Shown one piece after another: positions 28,485 to 36,756 of a stretch of 64,000 nt of DNA; the stretch's first letter is position 1; the number at the start of each line of letters is the position of its first letter. Below the pieces are notes generated by a model, which was given only the letters and a program-made list of their open reading frames with translations, did no database searches and was not told the origin of the DNA. The position numbers and the translations under genes are program-made. Origin of the DNA: JANXQG01 sp963719885 (lineage in GTDB: Bacteria; Planctomycetota; Planctomycetia; Pirellulales; Thermoguttaceae); NCBI GenBank assembly GCA_963719885.1, contig CAVRDP010000032.1, positions 62,001 to 126,000 of the forward strand. Direction: 5' to 3'.

Positions 28485-29456
28485 CTATTTGCCCGGAAGA
28501 TTTGCAGTGGCCGGGTGAACCTGTCCCGCCGGATCGCAGAGGATGCGATAGAGTTCCGGTCGCCGGTGGTGAAAACCATAAATCCCCTTTGCGCGATGTT
28601 CGTTGAGGGCATTGAAGTCCAGTTCTTGCAAGAGCAGCCCCTCACCCTCACCCAATTCCTGCACGATCTTGCCGCGAAAATCAAGGACCATACTATGGCC
28701 GTTCTGGCGAGGCGCCGCGTGGTTGACCATGAAGATGTACAATTCGTTCTCGAAGGCGCGGGTCCGCAGCAGGCAGCGGTGAATATCTTCGGTCGGGCAC
28801 CTGCATGCCAGAGGGTTAAAAATCACGTCGGTGCCTTGGAGCATGAGAATTCTCGCACTTTCGGGCAATTCGCGGTCGTAGCAGATCATGATCCCGCCCC
28901 GGAAGCGGCCGGTGGATGTCTCGAATTCCCAGACCGGGAACTCTGAACCGTTGCGCCAGCCGCCGGCTGTCTCGTACTTGTTGATATGGACTTTGCGCAT
29001 TGCGCCCAACAGATCGCCTTGGGGCGAGAGGACCTGCACGGTGTTGCAGAGTTGGCCCTCGCGGAGTTCCGACATTCCCACCAGGAGATAGACTCGCAAC
29101 TCCTTGGCCAGGCGGCCGAAACGCTGCGTCGCCGGACCGGGGACCGGTTCGGCCATGGCACGTTCGCGATCCCCGCCGACGAACCCACTGAGCCCGACTT
29201 CCGGCGTCACGATGATCTGGGCACCTCGGGCAGCCGCCTGGCGAATCAGGCGTTCGGCCGTGGCAATGTTCCGATCTTTCTGCCCTTCGAGACCAGCGAA
29301 CTGCACACCACCGATGGTCACCTTGCCGCGACCGAAGGTGGGCCGGACAACCGCATCGTTTTTCGGCTCCGCCGGCCAAAGCGTTGCGCCTCCCACGATT
29401 ACCATCAGACTGGCTATCGGGAAGCTCAGGGCGAGCGCTCCTCCAAATTTCTTCAT
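28485..29456 (-). CDS. Secreted carbon-nitrogen hydrolase (nitrilase superfamily)
   Basis: The 323-residue protein has a signal/anchor segment (GGALALSFPIASLMVIVGGA) and the complete catalytic triad: Glu86 in VTPEVGLSG, Lys155 in AMRKVHIN and Cys192 in GGIMICYDRELPES. Such enzymes hydrolyse amides or nitriles; the RELPESAR segment is common in aliphatic-amidase and carbamoylputrescine-amidase-like branches. A signal peptide is unusual for the superfamily, though seen in planctomycetes. No operon partner is apparent. Confidence 0.85.
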   Translation of the reverse strand: MKKFGGALALSFPIASLMVIVGGATLWPAEPKNDAVVRPTFGRGKVTIGGVQFAGLEGQKDRNIATAERLIRQAAARGAQIIVTPEVGLSGFVGGDRERAMAEPVPGPATQRFGRLAKELRVYLLVGMSELREGQLCNTVQVLSPQGDLLGAMRKVHINKYETAGGWRNGSEFPVWEFETSTGRFRGGIMICYDRELPESARILMLQGTDVIFNPLACRCPTEDIHRCLLRTRAFENELYIFMVNHAAPRQNGHSMVLDFRGKIVQELGEGEGLLLQELDFNALNEHRAKGIYGFHHRRPELYRILCDPAGQVHPATANLPGK

Positions 29457-29508
29457 AGTCTTGTCTCAGCCTTCCCCTAGTTCATTTTGTAGTCCCATGT
29501 TCGGCCCC

Positions 29509-30699
29509 TCAATGGGCCAGAATTCGCTCGACCTCTTGGGCCACGGTTTCCAGGCCGCCGGTATGGAGAATCACGCGGCAGGGCGACTTCGCAGCCTTGC
29601 GTATCTGGTCGATCATGGTTTGCGGAACGAATTTTACCAGGACGATGATGATGTCGGCCGCGGTGCCGGCGAAGTTCTTTCGGTTCTTGTCCTGGGTCTC
29701 GACCTTGACCCGGCCGTGAAAACGGTCGGCGATGATTCCGCCCTGTTCCGGCTTGAACCCGACCAGCAGCACCTTGGGCAGTTGCGCTGGAGTTCCCGAC
29801 GATGGAATTTGCCGGCGGATCTTCTCGGCCGGCATATCCGCCAGGACCCGGCCTAGAACCTCAAGGTTCTGCTCCATCAGCTTCGAGTGCGTGGCGTACT
29901 CGCCGAACAACTGCCCCATGGCAAAGGCGACGATCGAAGAGGTTGGCAGGCAGGCGAGAACCGTGTCGGCGCCGAAGCTGCTCACGACTTCATCGGGCGG
30001 GAGAATGGACAAGAGCCGCTTGGCAAACCGATCGATCAGTTCATCATCCGCGAGTGAGGAAAGAATCTCGTCGCGGGTCGGGGCGGCCCGCCGGGCGTCC
30101 AACTCAAGCCGGGCCGCCTCCAGGTCCAGTTCCAGTTGGGCCTGTTTGTCGGCCTGTTCTTTGTTGTACGCGGTCAGACGCTTGGCGAGTTCCCGGATGT
30201 CGTAGGCGTGAAGCGTCCGGCGACTATGCGGGGCGAGGCGTTCCTGGGCCTGCTTCGCGAGTGTCGATAGCCGCTCTTCCGGATGTTCGAGTTGCAGGGC
30301 CGCCACCCGCTGAAGGAGGAAGGCCCACTCCGCATCGCCCCACCTGGCCTGCACGGTCCTCTGCCTCTTCGCCTTCTGCGGGGCGTTCTCTTTCTGGACC
30401 CTTTGGATCAGGTCGTTCAGGGCCGGATCGCTGGTTGGCCCCTCGCCGTTTCCGTTGGCCTTCCCGTTCGCGTTGCCGTTCATGCCCGCTCGAATCAGGC
30501 GGGCCAGCCGACTTAGGGGGTGGACCTTGTGGCCATAGTCTTCCAGCGCCTTCTTGAGCAGGAGACGGTCGTCTTGGCTGATGTTTACGGCCTCGGAGGC
30601 AGCCCGCTTCTGGTCGTCGGGCTCCCCCTGGAAATCCATGAAGATGCGGGTCAGATATGCCGGAAGGTCGGATGCCGCCACGGTCATCGTAGTTTCCAT
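29509..30699 (-). CDS. DUF2325-like protein with long helical region
   Basis: The 396-residue soluble protein has a helical N-terminus (QDDRLLLKKALEDYG), a low-complexity Gly/Asn/Lys linker (GMNGNANGKANGNGEG), a central coiled coil (AYNKEQADKQAQLELDLEAA) and a C-terminal α/β domain (LPKVLLVGFKPEQGGII … TAADIIIVLVKFVPQTMIDQ) resembling DUF2325. That domain has no assigned activity; some relatives are encoded near DNA-processing genes. The N-terminal region resembles small phage-type regulators only loosely. Alone between the nitrilase and an empty stretch. Confidence 0.6.
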   Translation of the reverse strand: METTMTVAASDLPAYLTRIFMDFQGEPDDQKRAASEAVNISQDDRLLLKKALEDYGHKVHPLSRLARLIRAGMNGNANGKANGNGEGPTSDPALNDLIQRVQKENAPQKAKRQRTVQARWGDAEWAFLLQRVAALQLEHPEERLSTLAKQAQERLAPHSRRTLHAYDIRELAKRLTAYNKEQADKQAQLELDLEAARLELDARRAAPTRDEILSSLADDELIDRFAKRLLSILPPDEVVSSFGADTVLACLPTSSIVAFAMGQLFGEYATHSKLMEQNLEVLGRVLADMPAEKIRRQIPSSGTPAQLPKVLLVGFKPEQGGIIADRFHGRVKVETQDKNRKNFAGTAADIIIVLVKFVPQTMIDQIRKAAKSPCRVILHTGGLETVAQEVERILAH

Positions 30700-31354
30700 T
30701 GCTCAGGCGCAAGCATCCTGCCTGCTGGGGTCAAGCGATCTCCTTACTGCTTGGTTGGGCCAGACTCGGAAAATCCGAGACACGGACATGATTATACGGT
30801 CGCGCCCGAGGGCCTGTCAATTTTTGGGCAGAAGCCGGACAGACCGGAAGCTACGGTTGCATTTTTCGCACAATTCGCTCTAATCACGGCCGGTACTGCA
30901 CGGACTGAGATGCTGCTATGGCGGAAACGCATTCTCGACCGACTGCTACCTGCCCTCCGCGCCGATTTCGCGTCGATCATCGGTCCGGACGGCTTCAAGC
31001 GGATCGGAAATCCGCATCCAGCACGATGCGGTAACGGGCCTTGCCGGATTCAAGCCAGGCGAACTTCACCGCCATGTGGCCCAGCCCGCCGATGCCGATG
31101 GAGATCGGCTATGTCGGCGACAATGGCGGCCGGCCCGAGGGGAATCTGAACGGGCTGCAATTGGCGCCGGTGAAGAAAGGGAACGAGGGCGAAAAGTCAC
31201 ATTCGGTGGGGCGGGAGTAAACCTGCGCTCACCTATGGCCTGGGCTCGCCACAGGGCTTGACAACCGCCAATCCAAGTCATAACCGTTCAGCCCGCTCCG
31301 CACCCACTGCCACCAGCGTCGAACGTAATCCGTAGTGTGGAAAAGGGAGAATGT
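30700..31354. other. 655-bp gap with one gene remnant
   Basis: No intact gene is visible. The only recognisable coding trace is a fused alcohol-dehydrogenase fragment on the minus strand (given separately). A plus-strand frame at 31100-31219 (GYVGDNGGRPEGNLNGLQLA) is open but unrecognised. Confidence 0.45.
30995..31109 (-). pseudogene. Internally deleted zinc alcohol dehydrogenase remnant
   Basis: The minus strand reads ISIGIGGLGHMAVKFA, the cofactor-binding turn of zinc-dependent medium-chain dehydrogenases, running straight into WLESGKARYRIVLDADF and a stop, which is the C-terminal end of the same family. About 120 residues between these points are missing, so this is a deletion-fused relic. 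Confidence 0.55.
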
Positions 31355-33578
31355 TTACTCTCCAAACTTGACTTCCTTGAGCTTCTGTGCGGCTCTTTCC
31401 GCCAACCCCGCAGGCAAGCGAGCGTAGAACAGGTCGGTGTTATACTCCTGTCCCTCCTGCGTGACCCAGCGGAGGAAGTCCAGCAGCCGTTGCCCTTTCC
31501 CTTCCGCTTGCTGGACGTAGAGGATCGCCCAGGTGCAACCACAAATCGGGTAGGCATTCTTGCCCGGCGCGTTAACCATGGAGAAACGCAGATCGGCGGG
31601 GATGTCGGTCGCGAGCCCTTCGGCGGCCGCGGTCACGGTCTCCAGGCTTCCCTGGAGGTAGTTCCCTTGCTTGTTTCTTGACAAGCCCGAACATCAACTT
31701 CATCCGCAAGGCATACAGGAGCTCAATGTAGGCAATAGCGCCCGGTCTTTTGACCAGGGCTTCAACCATCCCATCGTTTCCCCTGGCGAGAATGCCCACC
31801 GGCCACTTCACCGTAGCGCCCGTGCCGATTCGCTTCTGCCAATCCTTGCTCACCCTGCTGAGGAAGTCGCTGAAAATGTAGCTGCTGCCGCTGCCGTCGG
31901 CGCGGTGAATGACGATGATCTCCTGGTCCGGCAAGTCCGCGTCCGGGTTCAGTTCCTGCACAGCCGGGTTGTTCCACTTCTTGATGTCGCCCAGGTAGAT
32001 GCCGGCCAGGACGTTTCCGGAGAAGCGGAGCGGCTTGCTGAGCCCCTGCAGGTTGTAGGCCGGGACGATGCCGCCCAGGGCCAGAGGGACGTGCAACACT
32101 TCGCCGCCGCCAGCCCGGGCCTGACTTAACTGCTCGCTGGTCATGGGCACGTCGCTGCAGCAGAAGTCCAGCGCCAGGGACGTCAACTGTTGTATGCCGG
32201 CGCCCGAGCCTGTGGCCACGTAGTTCAGCTTGACGCCGGTCTCCTTGCGGTAGACGGATGCCCATTTTTCCAGGAGCGGATAGATGAAGGTGGAACCGCC
32301 CCCGTTAAGGGTTGCAACCACGGCAGCCTGATCCGTCGCTTCGGGCGCCGCGGCAGATGGCCTGATCGGTTTTGCATCGCGGCCGCCGCCGCTGTTCGTG
32401 CCGCCGTTGCTGACGCCCGCGGCACCCGGCCGCCATTTGAGATAGGTTCCGACGAAGACGCCCGCCAGCACAATACTCGCACAGGCGATGATCAGGGCAG
32501 TGGGCACTTTCCATTTCGACTTGCACTGCACCTCGGGCGGCGCGGCAGCAAGACTGGGCAAAGTCGGGTTCTGTTCAGTCGGGTTCTGTGCAGTCGGATC
32601 GCGGGCCGTCGGATCGCGGGCAATGGCGTCCAGGATTCCCGCGACTTCGGCGGCGGAGGCGGGCCGGTCGGAAGGACTCTTCGCCAACAGCTTCGTCACC
32701 AGATCGGCCAGCGGCTGCGGCACGGAGGGATTGACTTCCCGCAGCGGCTGGGGGTCTTTCAAAGCCGTGGCCATCAGTACCGCCACGACGGTGTCGCCGC
32801 CAAATGGCGTTTCCCCGGCGAGAAGTTGGTACAGCACGCAGCCCAGGCTGAACAGATCGCTGCGCTGCGAGACTTCGCCGCCCTGGGCCTGCTCCGGGGC
32901 CATGTAGTTCGGGGTTCCCATAATCATGCCGGCCTGGGTCAGGCCCGACGACTCCGCTACGGGCCGGGCCAGGCCGAAATCCAGAATCTTGACCCGCCCG
33001 CCGGAGCGTTCGATGAACACATTAGCCGGCTTGATGTCACGGTGAATCAAGCCGCGCTCGTGGGCGGCTGCCAGCCCCAGGGCGATCTCTTTTCCCTGCC
33101 GCAACACCGTGGCGACATCCGGCCGCTGGCGCCTCTGGAAATACTGCTCCAGCGACTCGCCCTCGAGGAATTCCATGGCCAGGAACGGCAGGTTATTGAC
33201 CTCGCCGACCTGGTGGACAACGACGATGTGATCGCACTTGATGGAGGCCATGGCCTGGGCCTCGCGGAGGAATCGCTCGCGCAAGGCCGCGTTCTTGGCC
33301 AACTCCGGCCGTACGACCTTGAGGGCGACCGGACGCAGCAATTGCGAATCTTCGGCCTGGAACACCAGGCCCATGCCGCCGGCGCCCAGCAGTTTCAGGA
33401 CCCGGTAGTGGCCCAGCCAGCCGAGGTCGTCGGGACCATGGGGCGGGGCAAGAAAGTCGAATGGTCCGCCCCATTCGCCCCCACTCCCCGCGGGGGTATT
33501 GGTGGTCGGAAAGCCTGCGATCGTTTCGGCCTGCCGTTGTGGGGAGACCGCCCCCGACGTATCATCTCGCTTCTCCAT
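31355..33578 (-). CDS. Ser/Thr protein kinase fused to a PstS-like phosphate-binding domain (one frame break)
   Basis: The ATG at 33578 follows AGGGAAATAACC. Residues ~57-325 form a complete PknB-type kinase (GAGGMGLVFQAED, HRDIKPAN ~178, DFGLARPV). A 15-base tandem repeat encodes the ARDPT/QNPT linker, then one membrane helix at ~358-383 (ALIIACASIVLAGVFVG). The outer part from ~420 is a periplasmic phosphate-binding fold: NGGGSTFIYPLLEKWASVY, ATGSGAGIQQL, FCCSDVPMT, RADGSGSSYIFSDFL. At ~31683 one extra A shifts the frame; the continuation NKQGNYLQGSLETVTAAAEG … AYPICGCTWAIL … FLRWVTQEGQ runs to 31355 and completes the PstS end. Restored length ~740. Probably a one-protein sensor that couples external phosphate to internal Ser/Thr phosphorylation (inference). 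Confidence 0.85.
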
Positions 33579-33734
33579 GGTTATTTCCCTCGTGCCGCGC
33601 CTTCCGCGTTTCGGCCCAACGTCAGGCTGTCACGCGAAAGAAACGTTCGGCCGCCGGACAGGAATTCGACCGCCGAAGTGCGGAAAATCTCTACTGCATT
33701 TTCGCGGCCGTGTAGGGCGTTGTCAATCGCTTTC

Positions 33735-33974
33735 TCATCGTGCCTTCAGCCCGGCCAGGAGTTCCTCGGTCGTAACACCTCCCGACTGCTGACGCGCCAC
33801 TTCGATTTCCTCGTCCGAAAAGGCCCCACGCGCCCAATCGTAGAGTTCGCGCTGCCGGTCGGCGGCGGGCAAGAAATACCCCAGCGTCACTCCGGCTTCG
33901 TTACATAGTTCCAGCGCCGAACGTAGATTATCCAGCTTGGATAGCACGGTCGTATCGACAACAACTCGATGCAT
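33735..33974 (-). CDS. Small planctomycete protein, antitoxin-like
   Basis: I chose the ATG at 33974 because AGGAGG precedes it; this gives 79 residues beginning MHRVVVDTTVLSKLDNLRSA and containing VTLGYFLPAAD and FSDEEIEVARQQSGG. Similar small proteins (elements CDExGxTLGYFxP and SDEELxRRxQQGGG) are frequent in planctomycetes, often beside toxin genes. Here no toxin is adjacent. Function unknown. Confidence 0.7.
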   Translation of the reverse strand: MHRVVVDTTVLSKLDNLRSALELCNEAGVTLGYFLPAADRQRELYDWARGAFSDEEIEVARQQSGGVTTEELLAGLKAR

Positions 33975-34261
33975 GGCGTTAGCCTCCTCTATTTCCAGTT
34001 CTCCTGACGTCGCCCAAACGCCGGAACTCCCGATCTGCCGGCAGATGTTCTCCAAGGCATGTGTTGCCGCGACGCAACGAACTGCTGCATTAAACGGTCG
34101 ATTTCCGACACGTCTTATTTCTGCCGTACCTTTGCTCGGACCATGCAGCGGTCGATGTGACCGACGCGGCGCTAGCGGGACTACCGTCGTTCCCAGAAAA
34201 CGTTGGTTTTCCGAAACAGTAACGATTGTCTGCGACTACCACCTGTTTGTGGGGTCCGTTC

Positions 34262-34435
34262 ATAGCTGATGGGCGAACCGTGCGGGGGTTTGCAACTCGA
34301 TTTAACCTGCTGCGGAGTGATTCTATGAAAGAGGCGCAAGGTAGGGTTTTCCTGGCCTAGAAGGACGAGCCAATGGGGCTCGTCGGAAGTTACGACGATC
34401 GCGGCGGCGACGCCGCATAACCAGGAGAATCGAGC
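34262..34435 (+). ncRNA. Candidate bridge RNA region of the IS110 element
   Basis: The ~175 bases before the transposase ATG are non-coding and contain hairpins, the clearest being GACGAGCC (34364-34371) / GGCTCGTC (34377-34384). In characterised IS110 relatives the left non-coding end encodes the bridge RNA with target- and donor-binding loops. The loops were not identified here; this is by position and family only. Confidence 0.4.
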
Positions 34436-35650
34436 ATGTTGTACCTCGGAATCGATCTACATCGCGTGCAAATGACCGTGTCCCTACGCAACGAGAACGG
34501 CGACGTGATCCTTCGTCGTCAAATCAGCACCCGCTGGGCGAAACTCGAAGAGTTTCGCGGCCAGTTGCGGCAGGCGGGAGCCGCCGGCGAGAAGTTCATC
34601 GCCATCGTGGAGGTCTGCGGATTTCACGACTGGCTGGTGAAATGGCTGCAGCAGGACGATGGTTGCCACCTTGTGCTGGTGGTCCAGCCACTGGGGCGAT
34701 CGGCCGCCAAGACCGACCGCCGTGACGCGAACGCCTTGAGCGAACTGCTGTGGGTCAATCGCGAGCGTCTGCTCCGCGGAGATCGAGTCCAAGGGATACG
34801 AACCGTGCTTGTGCCGGGCGCTGAGGAACAAGCGGACCGGCATCTGACCCAACTGCGGGAACAGCTCGTGTGGAAGCGAACGCGAACACTGAACCAGATT
34901 CACAAGATCCTGCGGTGCCATAACCTCGAATGGGAGCGGCCCACGAAGAGCTTCCAGACCCGGAAGGTGGCGGAGTGGTTGCAGACCCTGCAACTCGGGC
35001 CCATGGACCGCTTGGCCCTCAACCAGTTGCTCGTGCAGTGGAAGCTGTGGGAAGAGCAACTCGCGGTGACGGACACCCAGATTGCCGAGCGTTTCCAGGC
35101 GAACCAGGCCGCCCAACTGCTGGCTACGATACCCGGGGTGAGCATGTACATCGCCCTGGCGATCACCTGCCGGATCATGCCCATCGAGCGGTTTCCGCGT
35201 GGTCGGAGCCTGGCAAACTTCCTGGGTCTCACGCCAGGCTGCCGCAACTCGGACAAAATGGAGCGTTTGGGCTCGATCACCAAGGAGGGCAGCCGCCTGG
35301 TGCGTTGCCTGCTGGCCCAGGTGGTCCTGCACCTGCTGCGCCGGGATCAAACCGCACGGGCCTGGTATCAGCGGATCAAACGGCGTCGCGGCGCGAACAT
35401 CGCGCGGGTGGCGGTGATGCGGCGGATGGCCACGATCCTATGGCGAATGCTCAGCAAAGGCGAGCGTTGGCGGCCGGGATCTGCCAACTCGGAGACGCCG
35501 GCGGCCAGCGATCCTCGGCCGACCCGTCTGTGGCGGCCCAGGCGAACTATGCTGTCGGCCCTGGCGGCGTGCGAGGCCGAAGCCGCTGGTTCCAGTACCG
35601 GTTCCTCTTCTCTGTTGCCTGGAGAGGAGGTGACGCAATGCCCGGCATAG
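34436..35650 (+). CDS. IS110-family transposase
   Basis: The 404-residue protein has the RuvC-like DEDD domain: LYLGIDLHRVQ (first Asp), FIAIVEVCGFHDWL (Glu) and KTDRRDANALSELL (Asp pair). The C-terminal Tnp20 domain follows, with IPGVSMYIALAI containing the candidate catalytic serine and FLGLTPGCRNSD. The length is typical and no disruption is visible, so it may be active. The 3' end overlaps the CHC2 gene by 13 bases. The last ~50 residues are a variable Ser/Arg-rich tail. Confidence 0.93.
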   Translation: MLYLGIDLHRVQMTVSLRNENGDVILRRQISTRWAKLEEFRGQLRQAGAAGEKFIAIVEVCGFHDWLVKWLQQDDGCHLVLVVQPLGRSAAKTDRRDANALSELLWVNRERLLRGDRVQGIRTVLVPGAEEQADRHLTQLREQLVWKRTRTLNQIHKILRCHNLEWERPTKSFQTRKVAEWLQTLQLGPMDRLALNQLLVQWKLWEEQLAVTDTQIAERFQANQAAQLLATIPGVSMYIALAITCRIMPIERFPRGRSLANFLGLTPGCRNSDKMERLGSITKEGSRLVRCLLAQVVLHLLRRDQTARAWYQRIKRRRGANIARVAVMRRMATILWRMLSKGERWRPGSANSETPAASDPRPTRLWRPRRTMLSALAACEAEAAGSSTGSSSLLPGEEVTQCPA

Positions 35651-35952
35651 ACTTCCAGTTGCTTCGTGAGCGGATTGCGATGCGGGACGTTCTGCGCCTA
35701 TTACAGTTCGAGGCGACGGTTCGCCGCGGGGAACAGTGGCGTGGCCCGTGCCCGGTGCATGGTTCCCGGAATCCCCGGAGTCGTTCGTTTTCGGTGAACG
35801 TGCGGTTAGGACGATACCAATGTTTCGATTGTGGAACGCATGGCCACGCCTTGGAACTGTGGTCGGCGGTCCATGGAGTGAACCTGCATGCCGCAGCAGT
35901 GACGTTGTGCCCGCTGTTGGGATTGGAGATACCATGGATGACACGTTGGTAG
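35638..35952 (+). CDS. CHC2-type zinc-finger protein (DnaG primase-like), IS110 passenger
   Basis: The ATG follows GAGAGGAGG. The 104-residue protein contains a single CHC2 finger: GPCPVHGSRNPRSRSFSV then RLGRYQCFDCGTHGHALELW, with the Cys-x2-His and Cys-x2-Cys pairs and the primase-like flanks. It has no primase catalytic domain. Start-stop overlap with the transposase suggests translational coupling, so it probably serves the element, for example by binding single-stranded DNA or RNA during transposition (inference). Confidence 0.8.
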   Translation: MPGIDFQLLRERIAMRDVLRLLQFEATVRRGEQWRGPCPVHGSRNPRSRSFSVNVRLGRYQCFDCGTHGHALELWSAVHGVNLHAAAVTLCPLLGLEIPWMTRW

Positions 35953-36756
35953 CCGAGGGCAGACGATGAACAACTCAAAAATGGTGATTGCATCGATCGT
36001 GGCCTGTGCCACGATCCCTGCGGACCTTGCTCAGTCCGAGGTTGGGGCATAGATCCTTCGGGAGCGATCTCAGAGGGACGTTGGAGTGATTGGGACGAGC
36101 TTGGTTTCGCAGGATGGTCGTAAAGAACAGTACCGTGCCAGGCAGTTTGAGTTCAGACCGCCTGAGCGCCTGCCGTACGGCGAGCGGACGCACGAAGGAA
36201 TGCGTTGGGGTGCAGTCGCGATGACAAGAACGACTGCGACCGGACCCGTAAAAAGACCTTGAGCAATCAGCCCACGAGTTCGTTGATTTTACCGCAGAGA
36301 GCCTGCCAGCAGCAGGCAACGATGAAGGCATTCCAAACGAAGCTACCGGCTTCGGCGTAGAGCGTTTGTTCCGTGCCAACTCAAACCAAACAGAAAAATC
36401 AGGATAACCCCCCTTGACAACACAACCTCTTTCAGGAATGCCCCACCTCCGCAGGCAAGCAGTCTCCAAGAGCTTCGGATTGGACGCGCCCCCGAGGTCG
36501 GCATAGGCACGTTGAAGACGCCGCATCGCATCGGGGCGGAGTGGCTCTTCCTGGCCCACCATAGGTATCTGTGCATTCCTTGTTGGAAACCCCACCAGGT
36601 GTCAATGGGGGTTTTCCGCCATGCCGGAATAGTGGATAAACCTATGTGTCATTGCGGGTTTCCACGATTGCCATCCCCACCGCGCGAGTTACAATTATCG
36701 CGGTTCGATTTCGTGCTCAGGCGACGCCAGGCAAAAAACCGTGGGAGGGGCCTGTC
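35953..36756. other. 800-bp gap, no gene recognised
   Basis: Right flank of the IS110 element up to the giant gene. Minus-strand frames (for example LQRAYADLGGASNPKLLETA) are open but have no recognised family or start signal. A 28-residue plus-strand ORF starts at 35966 but is too weak to call. An imperfect inverted repeat, GGAAACCCC … GGGGGTTTTCC, lies near 36585-36615 and could be a terminator or the IS end. Confidence 0.4.

Larger units (their letters stand above)
34262..35952 (+). mobile_element. IS110-family element with CHC2 passenger gene (ends approximate)
   Basis: The element contains an IS110 transposase gene, a left non-coding region and an overlapping small zinc-finger gene. IS110 elements lack long terminal inverted repeats, so the ends cannot be fixed from one copy. 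I took the left end where coding-like sequence stops near 34260 and the right end after the passenger gene; the true right end may lie up to ~36050. Confidence 0.65.

Noticed and set aside
35975..36595. 206-codon minus-strand frame right of the IS110 element
   Set aside because: No family match that I recognise, no start signal, and it overlaps the CHC2 gene's flank. It may be decayed sequence but cannot be supported as a gene.
36646..36756. Upstream extension of the giant protein to 36646, and a possible riboswitch in the same leader
   Set aside because: The extension lacks a ribosome site, whereas GGAGGGG precedes the ATG at 36757 and the sorting motif follows soon after. No recognisable aptamer consensus could be identified in the leader.
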